The notes under the pieces were generated by a model that was given only the letters and a program-made list of their open reading frames with translations, did no database searches and was not told the origin of the DNA. Source: Cyanobacteria bacterium SZAS-4 (lineage in GTDB: Bacteria; Cyanobacteriota; Vampirovibrionia; Obscuribacterales; Obscuribacteraceae). From it: 64,000 nucleotides of DNA. Below, one piece after another: positions 25,908 through 34,062 of this stretch. Where the stretch lies: contig JAFEAT010000014.1 in NCBI GenBank assembly GCA_018266255.1, forward strand, positions 62,001 through 126,000, written 5' to 3'. The first letter of the stretch is position 1. Every line of letters begins with the position of its first letter. The translations under genes were made by a program, and so were the position numbers.

Positions 25908-25940
25908 CCTCACAGGCGCAAGATAACCCCTTCTGTGAGG
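25908..25940 (+). repeat. 8-bp inverted repeat upstream of the GT9 gene
   Basis: CCTCACAG (25908-25915) and CTGTGAGG (25933-25940) with a 17-base loop. It lies 80 bases before the TTG start of the glycosyltransferase gene. It has no T-run right after it (AGCAATTATT follows), so it is more likely a leader hairpin or operator than a terminator. Confidence 0.6.
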
Positions 25941-26019
25941 AGCAATTATTCCCCGCACTTGTCAGGGCTGGTTTAGAATAGCTGCGCACTCGGGTAGCAC
26001 CAATCGAAATGGCGGGCAG

Positions 26020-27270
26020 TTGACTCGCACCAGGACAGCTTTGAAATTCCTCATCGTCAAGTTAAGCGCCATAGGCGACGTTATACACGCCCTTCCAGTG
26101 GCTGCGTATTTGAAGCAAGCAGTTCCGGGATGCACCGTTTCCTGGCTGGTCGAAAAAGCCTCGGCCGACCTGGTATCAAATAACCCGGCGGTTGACGAAG
26201 TAATCGTCTTTGGTGGCAAAAAATGGTTCCGTGAAATCGGTAAACCAGGCACCTGGTTGAAAAACATGTCAGAGGCGCGTCAGTTTTTCAAAGAGATTCG
26301 TGATGCCAAATATGATGCCGTCCTGGAATTACAGGGTCTGCTCAAAAGCAGTTTGCTGGCCCGTTCGTCTGGTGCCAAAGTGGTGGCAGGCTTCGATGAC
26401 ACCAGAGAATTTGCTGACCAGTTCCTCACTCACAAGCTTAATGTGGGTGACTACTTCGGACACGACGTGCCAGTCGTTGAGTTAAATCTGAAAATAGCTA
26501 AGTACGCTCTCACACTTTTAGGGTTGCAGGCTCCGGACCTCCCGATTGAGTTTCCTCTCCCACAGCTGCCATCATCGGTCGATGTCAAGATTGACGCGTT
26601 ACTTATATCCCCATCTTTGGCGGCACCAGGAGTAGGGTCAATCGAATGGGTGGACCAAACGGGTTGGGTCGTAAAGACTGAGCCGAATTCGGCACCAGAC
26701 TTGGCATCAGTACCACATGTGGCATCAGTACCAGATTTGGAGTCAGACCCTTCCTTGCCCATCAATATAGTATTGATTCCGGGCACCACCTGGGTGACCA
26801 AAATTTGGCCGGAATCTAAGTGGATCGAGCTTGGCGAGAAGCTTTCCGCGAGATATCGATGTCAACTAATACTTGTCGGAGGACCGGCCGAGGTCAATTC
26901 GAACTTCACCATCGGGCGGGGAATCGAATCTAAGAGACCCAAGCAGCTGGTCGTCAATCTGACCGCACAAACGACCTTGACTGACCTCATAGCTGTCTTC
27001 AGGCGCAGCGCCCTGGTGATTGGCGCAGACACTGGTCCCCTTCACTTAGCAGCAGCGACGGCCGTCCCCGCAGTAGTGGGTGTATTCGGTAGCACGCCAG
27101 CTAAACGCAATGGACCTTATGGGCCGCAATGCGAGACTGTGCACTTAAACCTCGAGTGCCAGCCATGCTATTCAAAGACCTGCAAGCTTGGGACTGTGGC
27201 GTGTCTGGTTGACCTGGACGCCACTCAAGTTTTTGACGCAGTGCTTAAGAAGTTGCCCGGAGACCGATGA
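26020..27270 (+). CDS. Glycosyltransferase family 9 (heptosyltransferase-like) with a repeat-rich linker
   Basis: A 416-residue GT-B enzyme related to WaaC/WaaF/RfaQ. The N-terminal Rossmann half starts KFLIVKLSAIGDVIHALPVA, the GT9 hallmark. The C-terminal half carries VLIPGTTWVTKIWP and GADTGPLHLAAATAVPAVVG, the donor-binding motif. It would add heptose or a related sugar to a lipid-anchored core. Between the halves (about residues 190-245) is an extra Val/Pro/Asp/Ser-rich segment with short repeats (for example ASVPHVASVPD), not usual in the family. The start is a TTG; a TTG at 26041 is an alternative. It is convergent with the protease-like gene (4-base gap). Confidence 0.88.
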   Translation: MTRTRTALKFLIVKLSAIGDVIHALPVAAYLKQAVPGCTVSWLVEKASADLVSNNPAVDEVIVFGGKKWFREIGKPGTWLKNMSEARQFFKEIRDAKYDAVLELQGLLKSSLLARSSGAKVVAGFDDTREFADQFLTHKLNVGDYFGHDVPVVELNLKIAKYALTLLGLQAPDLPIEFPLPQLPSSVDVKIDALLISPSLAAPGVGSIEWVDQTGWVVKTEPNSAPDLASVPHVASVPDLESDPSLPINIVLIPGTTWVTKIWPESKWIELGEKLSARYRCQLILVGGPAEVNSNFTIGRGIESKRPKQLVVNLTAQTTLTDLIAVFRRSALVIGADTGPLHLAAATAVPAVVGVFGSTPAKRNGPYGPQCETVHLNLECQPCYSKTCKLGTVACLVDLDATQVFDAVLKKLPGDR

Positions 27271-27274
27271 ATTG

Positions 27275-28852
27275 TCACTTGCCCGTGGCGGCCTCGAAGT
27301 TTGACCTGCTAACTGGAACCATGGTTTTGCTCGTTTGACCCATTGGTCCCTTGAAATGATCGCGCTCATAGGCCATCTTCCAGAGTTCTGGAATCGTTAT
27401 GAATTTGGTCCGACCATCCCACGGGTTCTTTATCGCCACCATCCATTTGTCCCCGCCCCCTGGCTCCACTGGGTCGAAGGAGGCATGTATGTTGATGGCA
27501 TGACCCAAAATGTCGGGCTCTCCCTTGAGGCTTTCGCTCAGGTAGCGCGCATCCACTCCGATTGAGACTGGCATGTCTTCGCGTGGTGCGCGTGCTAACC
27601 AGTCTTTAAAAGTGTCAAAAGTTTTCAGCGCGCTCGACGGAATCGGTCGGTGTCGCAATCTGTCTGAGATCAAATCGCTTGTTGCATTTATGTCTTCATC
27701 CCGGTAGCCTTCGGCTTCCCAGTATTTCGGACGTTTACCCGAGTAGTCCACAACGAATCCGGTTGGTGTGCCCTCGACGCCAGGTCTGGTGCCAAAGTGC
27801 AATTCGTATCGAAGTGAACCCTTTGGAACTCTGTCACCATCAGGATTTCGTGTGCGCGTCTGCCAAAAAACATTTTGTGCTGTTGTCTGGAAGATTTGGC
27901 TGGCGTAACTTCTGAACACATCCTTGTTCGAGTATTGGTTGAATGCGACGCGGTTGATCGATTCGCTTCCGCGCTCTGGCCGCATACTCAGTGGATCGAT
28001 TTTGATCACTGTTCCGTCGCCGGCAACGAATTTACCGGTTCTGAGTACCTGTGAAACCAGGTCTGTTGCGACATCTGGTGTGCGTGTATAGGCGGATACT
28101 TCTAACGATGCCATGGCGCATGTTGGATGCGCGTATTGCGTTACTGTGTCTGGCTCTGCCACATGCATTGCGCTCTGTATGGCTGCAATTTGATACATGC
28201 CAAAAGGCGCTGTGCGACTGTCTGGACTGGCTTTAGGGTCGCTGCCATTGTCGAGCAGCTGCAGAACATTTTTCAGCGTCTTTGCTTTCTGTTCGTCTGT
28301 AAGCCTTGTGGATTCCTCGATCTTGTCTGGAAATCTGGTTATGTAGTCGATGACATCGGGTTTGATCAATCCTTTTCTCACCATCGAAAATGTTGTTTTC
28401 GACAGAAAGTCGGATTGTCTGACGCTTTCGTTGATCGGGTCACTGTAGTATCGATTCAAGATTCTCTGGGAGGCTGCTGGCTGCGACTTTATCCACTCAA
28501 CGATTTCTGCTTCCAGAGCGGGTCCTCTGTGATCTCTAGCGAAGCTGTGAATGGCGCTATATGCTTGATTGGCTTCATCAATGGAGACTCTGGGATTGTT
28601 CAACGGCGTCAAGATTTTTTCCATCTGTTCAATCTGCGCTTTGATACCAGGGGTGATGTCAGGCTTCGTTACGAACAATGACACCACTTCGTCGGCAGTA
28701 TGATATGCCAGCTCAATTTCCTTGCCCGAAACCGAGAGTTTTCCATCGGAAGGGACCTTTACATCGGCTTGCACGTTGAAGGAATTGCCAAAGTTGTCTT
28801 CGATTTTCCATTCGCTGTGACCCGATTCGTGCATTCCGATTCGCGTTAGCAA
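27275..28852 (-). CDS. Papain/calpain-like putative cysteine peptidase
   Basis: A 525-residue protein of no family I can name. A Cys-His-Asn set in papain/calpain order is visible: C245 in AHPTCAMASLEV at the start of a helix, H451 in LGHAINIHASF, and N476 in VAIKNPWDG; the last two resemble the GHAYS...RNPWG region of calpains. Residues 1-200 form a separate N-terminal region (beta start, then helices). No signal peptide. The start is a TTG that overlaps the stop of the 356-residue gene upstream (TTGCTAA), so translation is coupled or the two were once one reading frame. The substrate is unknown and peptidase activity is inferred only from the residue pattern. Confidence 0.6.
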   Translation of the reverse strand: MLTRIGMHESGHSEWKIEDNFGNSFNVQADVKVPSDGKLSVSGKEIELAYHTADEVVSLFVTKPDITPGIKAQIEQMEKILTPLNNPRVSIDEANQAYSAIHSFARDHRGPALEAEIVEWIKSQPAASQRILNRYYSDPINESVRQSDFLSKTTFSMVRKGLIKPDVIDYITRFPDKIEESTRLTDEQKAKTLKNVLQLLDNGSDPKASPDSRTAPFGMYQIAAIQSAMHVAEPDTVTQYAHPTCAMASLEVSAYTRTPDVATDLVSQVLRTGKFVAGDGTVIKIDPLSMRPERGSESINRVAFNQYSNKDVFRSYASQIFQTTAQNVFWQTRTRNPDGDRVPKGSLRYELHFGTRPGVEGTPTGFVVDYSGKRPKYWEAEGYRDEDINATSDLISDRLRHRPIPSSALKTFDTFKDWLARAPREDMPVSIGVDARYLSESLKGEPDILGHAINIHASFDPVEPGGGDKWMVAIKNPWDGRTKFITIPELWKMAYERDHFKGPMGQTSKTMVPVSRSNFEAATGK

Positions 28853-29916
28853 TAGCGCTTGCCCAGCTGAATGGTGGTGATGATTTCTTTGGGTTCGGCT
28901 TCTGGTGTGTGTTCGTGACTTCGCGAGAATTCGATTTTAATTGAAGAACCATTTTGCATAGTCGCTTCGTAGGTCGTCGGTTCTATCGTGGATGTCGGTT
29001 TTTTGGAATCAGTCGCACGGTCGCCAGAGCCATCGCCTTTCGGTCTTTCATTCGGTTGAACAGTATCTGTTTCCGAACTCCTAAGCGTTAGCTGCGGAAT
29101 GGTCTCTGCGGATTTCTGAGGTCCGAAATCCGACCGCGGCCTCGGTGCGAATCCGACCTTGAACCCGGCCGGAACTGCTGCCAACCCATCGATTGCACCG
29201 TGTATGAGCGCTTGCGAGGCGATCTTGCTAACGTCGAAACTTTCGCCGCTTGCAGTTTGTCTGGAAAATTCTTGAATGCCACCACTTGCGATACCAAATG
29301 TGCCGCCTGTGGCTAACATCGACAGTCCAGCAGAGCGACTGAGCAAACCGCCGGTCAGTCTATTCAATCCGACACTGGCGCTGCTAGCAAAACCAAATGT
29401 GGCGGCGTTGATTGCCAGCGCTTGCGGAGAAAGTACTGAGTTTGCAGTGCGACTGAGCCCCGTTTCAAAATCGAACTTCCCATCTTTTTCGTAGGTGCTT
29501 CGACTCAATGCGGAGTTGATTAAAGTCGACGCCGACCCCATCACGACGCCCTTAATTGGTGCGTTCAGTACCGATTTTGTGAATTCAACGGCGCCGATTT
29601 TGTCGAATACAAATTTCGTTCCTGTGCCTTTTGCTGAACCTAAAACAGCGTCCTTCGCGGTGTCTTGCCACGATGAGTCCGTTCGCACTTCGTTGAGGGC
29701 GCCGATTGCAGCCGACGCCACCAGGGCTTTGGTTCCAGGAAAAAACAGAGCTCCCGTGTACAACGCATCCGGCGCATAGGTGGTTATTGCGTCGGTGGTT
29801 TTGCTTTTCTCGCCGAATGCGTAACTTGCGCCAGCATGAAACGCTTCACGCAGAAGAGAACGATGTTCTTCTCCTACCGGTGTGGTTTGAGTTTCAGCTT
29901 GGACCGATCTGTCCAC
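28846..29916 (-). CDS. Gly/Ala-rich hypothetical protein, upstream partner of the peptidase-like gene
   Basis: A 356-residue protein starting at a GTG. Residues 25-245 are Ala/Gly/Ser-rich with helical segments of moderate hydrophobicity (FPGTKALVASAAIGAL, LSMLATGGTFGIASGG). Residues 255-315 are polar and look disordered (many Asp, Ser, Lys, Pro). The last 40 residues form beta strands (SSIKIEFSRS, KEIITTIQLG) and stop at KRYC. The following frame continues with beta-like sequence (LTRIGMHESGHSEWKI). This suggests either tight coupling or a frameshifted fusion at 28846-28852. Resemblance to large surface or contact-dependent effector N-termini is loose; no function is claimed. Confidence 0.65.
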   Translation of the reverse strand: MDRSVQAETQTTPVGEEHRSLLREAFHAGASYAFGEKSKTTDAITTYAPDALYTGALFFPGTKALVASAAIGALNEVRTDSSWQDTAKDAVLGSAKGTGTKFVFDKIGAVEFTKSVLNAPIKGVVMGSASTLINSALSRSTYEKDGKFDFETGLSRTANSVLSPQALAINAATFGFASSASVGLNRLTGGLLSRSAGLSMLATGGTFGIASGGIQEFSRQTASGESFDVSKIASQALIHGAIDGLAAVPAGFKVGFAPRPRSDFGPQKSAETIPQLTLRSSETDTVQPNERPKGDGSGDRATDSKKPTSTIEPTTYEATMQNGSSIKIEFSRSHEHTPEAEPKEIITTIQLGKRYC

Positions 29917-30013
29917 TCGACCCCATCGCGCTCAGTCAATCGCCATCCTAATAATGTCGTTTCGACATAACCAAGAAGTTACCGGGTTGATTAACTGAGC
30001 GCCGATTCGGGGC

Positions 30014-30175
30014 TTAGTCCTGGATGAGCCCGAAATATTCGGCGAACATAGTGCCGTACACCATCATGAAGCAAAAGCAGTTCATAGTAAGCAGCATTAG
30101 TGGCACAGCGGCGAGCGACGCCCAGCTGCCTCCAGCGCTCGGACCGTTGTTTGGGCGCCGGCCTGGATGGTTCAT
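30014..30175 (-). CDS. Short membrane protein (53 residues)
   Basis: An ATG at 30175 opens a 53-codon frame to TAA at 30014-30016. Residues 1-17 are polar and Pro/Gly/Asn-rich (NHPGRRPNNGPSAGG). Residues 18-45 are a strongly hydrophobic, Met/Leu/Phe-rich helix (ASLAAVPLMLLTMNCFCFMM), followed by a short FAEYFGLIQD tail. This polar-then-single-helix layout is typical of real small membrane proteins. It lies 66 bases downstream of the Eis-like gene on the same strand. No strong ribosome site is visible, so it could be translated weakly or be a chance frame. Confidence 0.5.
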   Translation of the reverse strand: MNHPGRRPNNGPSAGGSWASLAAVPLMLLTMNCFCFMMVYGTMFAEYFGLIQD

Positions 30176-30241
30176 CGGATCTTGTGCGCTGGCGCGATTT
30201 ATATGGCTCTATTTGAGCAGTTGGTACTGCTTTATCGGTGG

Positions 30242-31348
30242 TTAGTACTGTTCTGCCGTATAAGATGGAAACTGGTTCGCAATCTTGTACAACTCTGTCG
30301 GCAGTCCCTCTTGAGGCTGCTGCCAGAAGCCGGTCACGTGCTGGATCAACGCGCCTGGACCGACTGCTCCAGCTGAATCTTCTTTCGGTCCAGTAACACC
30401 AAGCGGATCTCGTACTTTCAATTTTGTTTTTGATTTAATGGCATCCATAAACGCATCAAGGTGCACCACCCGTGACATCATGCCTGGAGGTTGTGTAATC
30501 GTGTGCGCTTTGCTTGGACCGGCAATGCGGTAGAGGGAATCGATTTCAGGTGCAAGCCAAATTACATGGTCGTACTGCGAATCCATTTGAGCTAGCAAAG
30601 CTAAGCCATCACGGAAAGCTTCATCCGTCAAATAGCACCATTCAGTCACTTGCAGAATTTTGTCGAATGACGCGCTCAAATTCCAAATCATGTATCCGTC
30701 TTTGTGGATAAAGAGTCGGCGCCGAGAACCTGGTGGAAACAGGAGTTGAGTCCATCTGAACTGGCTGCGTTCCATACTCAGATTGAACTTTTGAATCCAG
30801 CGTTTATGGCTTGCTTTCGCTTCGTGGTGCTCACCTAAGTCAACTGCTTTGTACGCTCTAGCGTTGCCTTTGACCTTATTCAATTTCGCGGTGAGAGTGT
30901 CAATCTTGTAGCGAACGTCAGTGATCGCCCATCCCATCGCACCGTAAAAGTCATAATCGAACGGCCACAACGCCGACAACGGCACTTCCTTCTTGTGCAG
31001 ATACTGCAAACAATCCGTCAGTAATTGATTGACCAACTTCTGTCTGCGATGTTGAGGATGGGTTGCGACTCCTGCTAAGCCACCACAGGTGACCCAGGCA
31101 TCGCCGAGATGTGTAGGAAATTCGATCACTGCTGCAGCCGCCGCAAGATAGTTTCCATCATATGCTCCGACGATGTAGTCCATTCCCCTGTCGCATAGTG
31201 CTGTGATGCGGTCGCGCGCTGCGCGTGTACCAATCACGGGATCAGCATCCTCAAGGTTGAATGCCAAAGACCACAGGTCGATGATTTGATTGAAGTCGCT
31301 TTTCGGAACTTCCTTAATGGTATAGCTCGACGTTTGCACAGTTTGCAC
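30242..31348 (-). CDS. Eis-like GNAT N-acetyltransferase
   Basis: A 368-residue protein with the N-terminal GNAT fold of the Eis family: GGLAGVATHPQHRRQKLVNQLL holds the acetyl-CoA pyrophosphate loop (HRRQKL), and VPLSALWPFDYDFYGAMGWAI is the Eis signature following it. The rest (about residues 160-365) is the second GNAT-like and SCP2-like C-terminal region. Family members acetylate amines such as aminoglycosides or protein lysines using acetyl-CoA; the natural substrate here is not known. It is divergent from the selenoprotein gene (197-base gap) and may share a transcript with the small membrane ORF downstream. Confidence 0.87.
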   Translation of the reverse strand: MQTVQTSSYTIKEVPKSDFNQIIDLWSLAFNLEDADPVIGTRAARDRITALCDRGMDYIVGAYDGNYLAAAAAVIEFPTHLGDAWVTCGGLAGVATHPQHRRQKLVNQLLTDCLQYLHKKEVPLSALWPFDYDFYGAMGWAITDVRYKIDTLTAKLNKVKGNARAYKAVDLGEHHEAKASHKRWIQKFNLSMERSQFRWTQLLFPPGSRRRLFIHKDGYMIWNLSASFDKILQVTEWCYLTDEAFRDGLALLAQMDSQYDHVIWLAPEIDSLYRIAGPSKAHTITQPPGMMSRVVHLDAFMDAIKSKTKLKVRDPLGVTGPKEDSAGAVGPGALIQHVTGFWQQPQEGLPTELYKIANQFPSYTAEQY

Positions 31349-31545
31349 CGCGGAGTCCTCTGAAAAGCGTCCATTTTAACTCGTTCAGCGCGGACTTTTG
31401 GCTCACCTAGCCGAACAACGCTCGCAAAGTAAGCCATTCATATGTATGCGCACTCAAATTAAGCGTGCAGGATTTGTGAACAAGACTGGCGCTGGAGCGC
31501 TTCTTGTGCGTTAATAGGGTTGACAACAGTTAGCGAGTTACCGAC

Positions 31546-32592
31546 ATGAAGTATTGGTCCGCCTTAGTTGCTGCTTTGTGCATCGCCAGTTCAACGCCAT
31601 CTTTCGGCGCACCCAGACTTATGTCAGGCGATGTCACGAAAAACAATGTCTCGCAGCTTACGCATCAAATTAATTGGCATCCCTCGCTCCCGCAAGCCGA
31701 GTACGAAGCTCGACGCGACGGCAAGATGGTTTTCTGGATGCACATGTTGGGCAATCTCAGCGGGGCCACGTGAAGTGCCGGCAATAGCTTGAGAGCCGTG
31801 TCGCTCTCGCAGGACCCAGCCTTTACAGCACTGAAAGACTATTTCGTTTGTGGAACGCAAGACATCACGAACGAACCTTATTGCGGAATATCTGGGCGTC
31901 ATGAAATTGACGGCAATGCCATTAACACCACCAATGGTGCCGGACCTCACAATATCCAAATGTTCATGCTATCGGCAGATGGCACTGTGCTCACCTGTTT
32001 GCAGGGATACTGGAATCCGAGTGATCTCGTATCAGAAATGGGACTGGCCAATCAACTCAATCAAGTCTGGTTGAATCCAAATCTAAGTCGTGCGCAGAAA
32101 AATCAAATGTTCTCGCAAATGCATATGGCGCACGCTGCGCAACATTCGCAGGCGACTCGCAACAGGAGCCGATTGCAGGGATTCGACGCTAAATACGAGG
32201 CGAAGAATCGTCTGTACAAATCCGATGCGATTCTAAATCCTCAACTCGCCGCTTCGGTAAATATCAAAGGCAATCCGATTCCGTGGGAAGCTTTTCAAAC
32301 GACCGATCAGTTGATGCATCAACGCATGGCGCAAAGACCTTTCGAGCGCTACACGCAATTTGATGTGGCGCAGTACGTTGATTACGGTCGTCAGAAATAT
32401 GACAAACACGAAGACGATCGCGATGCGAACGGACAAGTCGATAAGCAACTCGCAAAGAAAGAGAAGATGATCGGTAATCCGCAAGCGATGCAGGCAAACA
32501 ACAAAATGCAGCAACGAAATAGCATGGGCGGACGTGCTATGCAAGGCGGACTGCGACGTATGCTCAGATACGGAATCCGAGCAGCGTTGTAA
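31546..32592 (+). CDS. Predicted selenoprotein with a thioredoxin-like fold (in-frame UGA at codon 76)
   Basis: An ATG frame of 75 codons reaches TGA at 31771-31773 and the same frame continues without another stop for 272 codons, giving 348 residues if UGA is read as selenocysteine. Residues 1-22 are a signal peptide (LVAALCIASSTPSFG). Residues 55-110 read as a thioredoxin-like unit: a strand (KMVFWMHMLG), the redox position (GATUSAG), a helix with SLSQDPAFTALKD, and a strand ending in YFVCG. This is the pattern of Trx/DUF255-type proteins, with Sec in place of a Cys. The Gln/Asn/Met-rich C-terminus (about 185-348) is basic and low in known motifs. A SECIS-like hairpin lies at 31791-31808, and selB is in the window. 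It could instead be a nonsense-mutated gene. Substrate unknown. Confidence 0.78.
31771..31773 (+). other. In-frame UGA, predicted selenocysteine codon
   Basis: TGA is codon 76 of the frame that starts at 31546. The codons before it read Ser-Gly-Ala-Thr and those after it Ser-Ala-Gly-Asn-Ser-Leu-Arg, so coding character continues straight through with no frame change. Confidence 0.78.
31791..31808 (+). promoter_or_regulatory. Bacterial SECIS-like hairpin
   Basis: GAGAGC (31791-31796), loop CGTGTC (31797-31802), GCTCTC (31803-31808): a perfect 6-bp stem with a 6-base loop. The loop starts 23 bases after the UGA. Described bacterial SECIS elements have a small apical loop 16-37 bases from the UGA with a G among the first two loop bases; here the second base is G. 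It would be bound by the SelB C-terminal domain. Confidence 0.75.
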
Positions 32593-32752
32593 AATTCGAA
32601 CGCGTCAACAAGAATCTCAAAGTGACAGATGTTTGCGCTACCGTCCGTGGTTGTGCCAAATGCCATGATCTTGCCAAAAGATCGATGTTGAATAGGGTTG
32701 CTTAGGAGCCATTCAGAGTTGCTTCTAAACTTCCCAAAAGGCGCGCGGCTTT

Positions 32753-33718
32753 ATGCAATTTGAACAAATCGACAACGCGGAGCCGCGCTCGTTTGGTAGA
32801 GTGCAAGACCTGACAAATCAAGCCAACTTGAGCCGCTCGATACATGACCTGTACAAGCCAATCTGTAATTACCGTAGTGATATGCCTTCGTCCCTCGATT
32901 TCGGGAGTGGAACCGATCTTTATGATTCAAATTACACGGACACCATGAAACCTTCGGTAAAGGTATCCCCGAAAGTCGAACAAACCCGAGAGCAACCCGA
33001 ACTGATTGCTCAAGGTATTGATTTCCCAAATGTAGTGGAGATATACAAGAACGAATTTGAGCACAAATACAGAGGGAGAGAACTTGCCACAATCGAGAAA
33101 GATATACCAAAGGAAAAATGGAATATAGCTTACCAAGCCTTTCCCGAGCTAAAGCAGCTAGGGGAAAAAACTGCTGTTATGTTGATGAAGGCAATCATTG
33201 CCAATGAACTTGACCATTACGGAGGCGAAGATGTCACCCAAGATGCAGTTGCTAGTACCGGTCACGGAGGCGGACTGCATGGTCGGAGTATCGGTTACGG
33301 GCAAATCTCGCCTGACGGTGTAAGAAATATGGCAAAGCAGTTTGATTGGGAAGTAGCCCATCACCAAAGAGCAGTAAACCCTTTAGCAAAGTACGAGAAA
33401 ATGAACGATGATAAGCTAGCTCAAGAGCTTGCCAATCCAGCTAACACCCCGCTTTTCGTGGCAGCACATATTGCTCTCGATTTGAAAAATCTTAATCGTC
33501 ATGCGAGAGAATTGCAGGTTACGCCGGCAGCGTTAGGATATTGGTACAACGCTGATATGGTTTATGCGAAGTTAGACAAAAAGCATGAACACCTGATGAC
33601 AAAGAAAGAAGCAAAGGCAAAACATATTCAATACGATCCTGCGTTGCCGACAGATATTGTTCTCCAAAAGTCGGAACATGCTGCAAATATCAGAAAGTGG
33701 CTTGAGCAGGTAAACTGA
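32753..33718 (+). CDS. Lysozyme-like putative peptidoglycan hydrolase
   Basis: A 321-residue protein without a clear signal peptide. Residues 1-110 are polar and look disordered. Residues 115-285 have the outline of a lysozyme/lytic-transglycosylase fold: a helix ending in a candidate catalytic Glu (MLMKAIIANELDHYGG), a Gly-rich turn and strand (HGRSIGYGQISPDGVRNMA, compare G-x-x-Q-I), then helices with PLFVAAHIALDLKNL and ALGYWYNADM. The match is by pattern only. A small two-helix membrane protein starts 5 bases after the stop, the arrangement seen in endolysin/holin-type pairs and in some secretion-linked muralytic systems. No phage genes surround it. Confidence 0.6.
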   Translation: MQFEQIDNAEPRSFGRVQDLTNQANLSRSIHDLYKPICNYRSDMPSSLDFGSGTDLYDSNYTDTMKPSVKVSPKVEQTREQPELIAQGIDFPNVVEIYKNEFEHKYRGRELATIEKDIPKEKWNIAYQAFPELKQLGEKTAVMLMKAIIANELDHYGGEDVTQDAVASTGHGGGLHGRSIGYGQISPDGVRNMAKQFDWEVAHHQRAVNPLAKYEKMNDDKLAQELANPANTPLFVAAHIALDLKNLNRHARELQVTPAALGYWYNADMVYAKLDKKHEHLMTKKEAKAKHIQYDPALPTDIVLQKSEHAANIRKWLEQVN

Positions 33719-33723
33719 TCGGT

Positions 33724-34047
33724 ATGGATAGCGGAAACGTCGAAAATAGAAAGAATTGGTCAGGAGCGCGGGTTGCGCTGCGCTACCTTCTTGCATTTTT
33801 ATTGCCGTTTTTTGTGGCTTTTGCCTTGCTTGTGAGCTATGAGAAGGAGCAGAGTCATGAGGCAATTCAGCGAACGCACACCACAACTGGGCAAGAAACC
33901 TTTCAACCTGATGACGAAATTAACGCCTGGAAAGCCGCAATGGACGCCTCACTTCTGTTTGCCATTCCAATAGGATTCATCGGACTGGGTATCTATGCAG
34001 GTTTTCGCACCAGCAGAAAAGTGTTAGGTCGAGACAAAAGCGGCTAA
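33724..34047 (+). CDS. Small two-helix membrane protein
   Basis: A 107-residue protein with two membrane helices (about residues 20-40, LRYLLAFLLPFFVAFALLVSY; and 75-93, LLFAIPIGFIGLGIYAGF) separated by a polar loop of about 35 residues and ending in a basic tail. It begins 5 bases after the lysozyme-like gene and is surely co-transcribed. Two helices with charged ends are compatible with a holin-like or anchoring role, but most such proteins are uncharacterised. It is convergent with ndk (15-base gap). Confidence 0.7.
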   Translation: MDSGNVENRKNWSGARVALRYLLAFLLPFFVAFALLVSYEKEQSHEAIQRTHTTTGQETFQPDDEINAWKAAMDASLLFAIPIGFIGLGIYAGFRTSRKVLGRDKSG

Positions 34048-34062
34048 CCGACATTTTTGCTC

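Noticed and set aside
30024..30245. Plus-strand 73-residue frame
   Set aside because: No domain, hydrophobic only by being the complement of the 53-residue membrane ORF, and opposite to the transcription of its neighbours.
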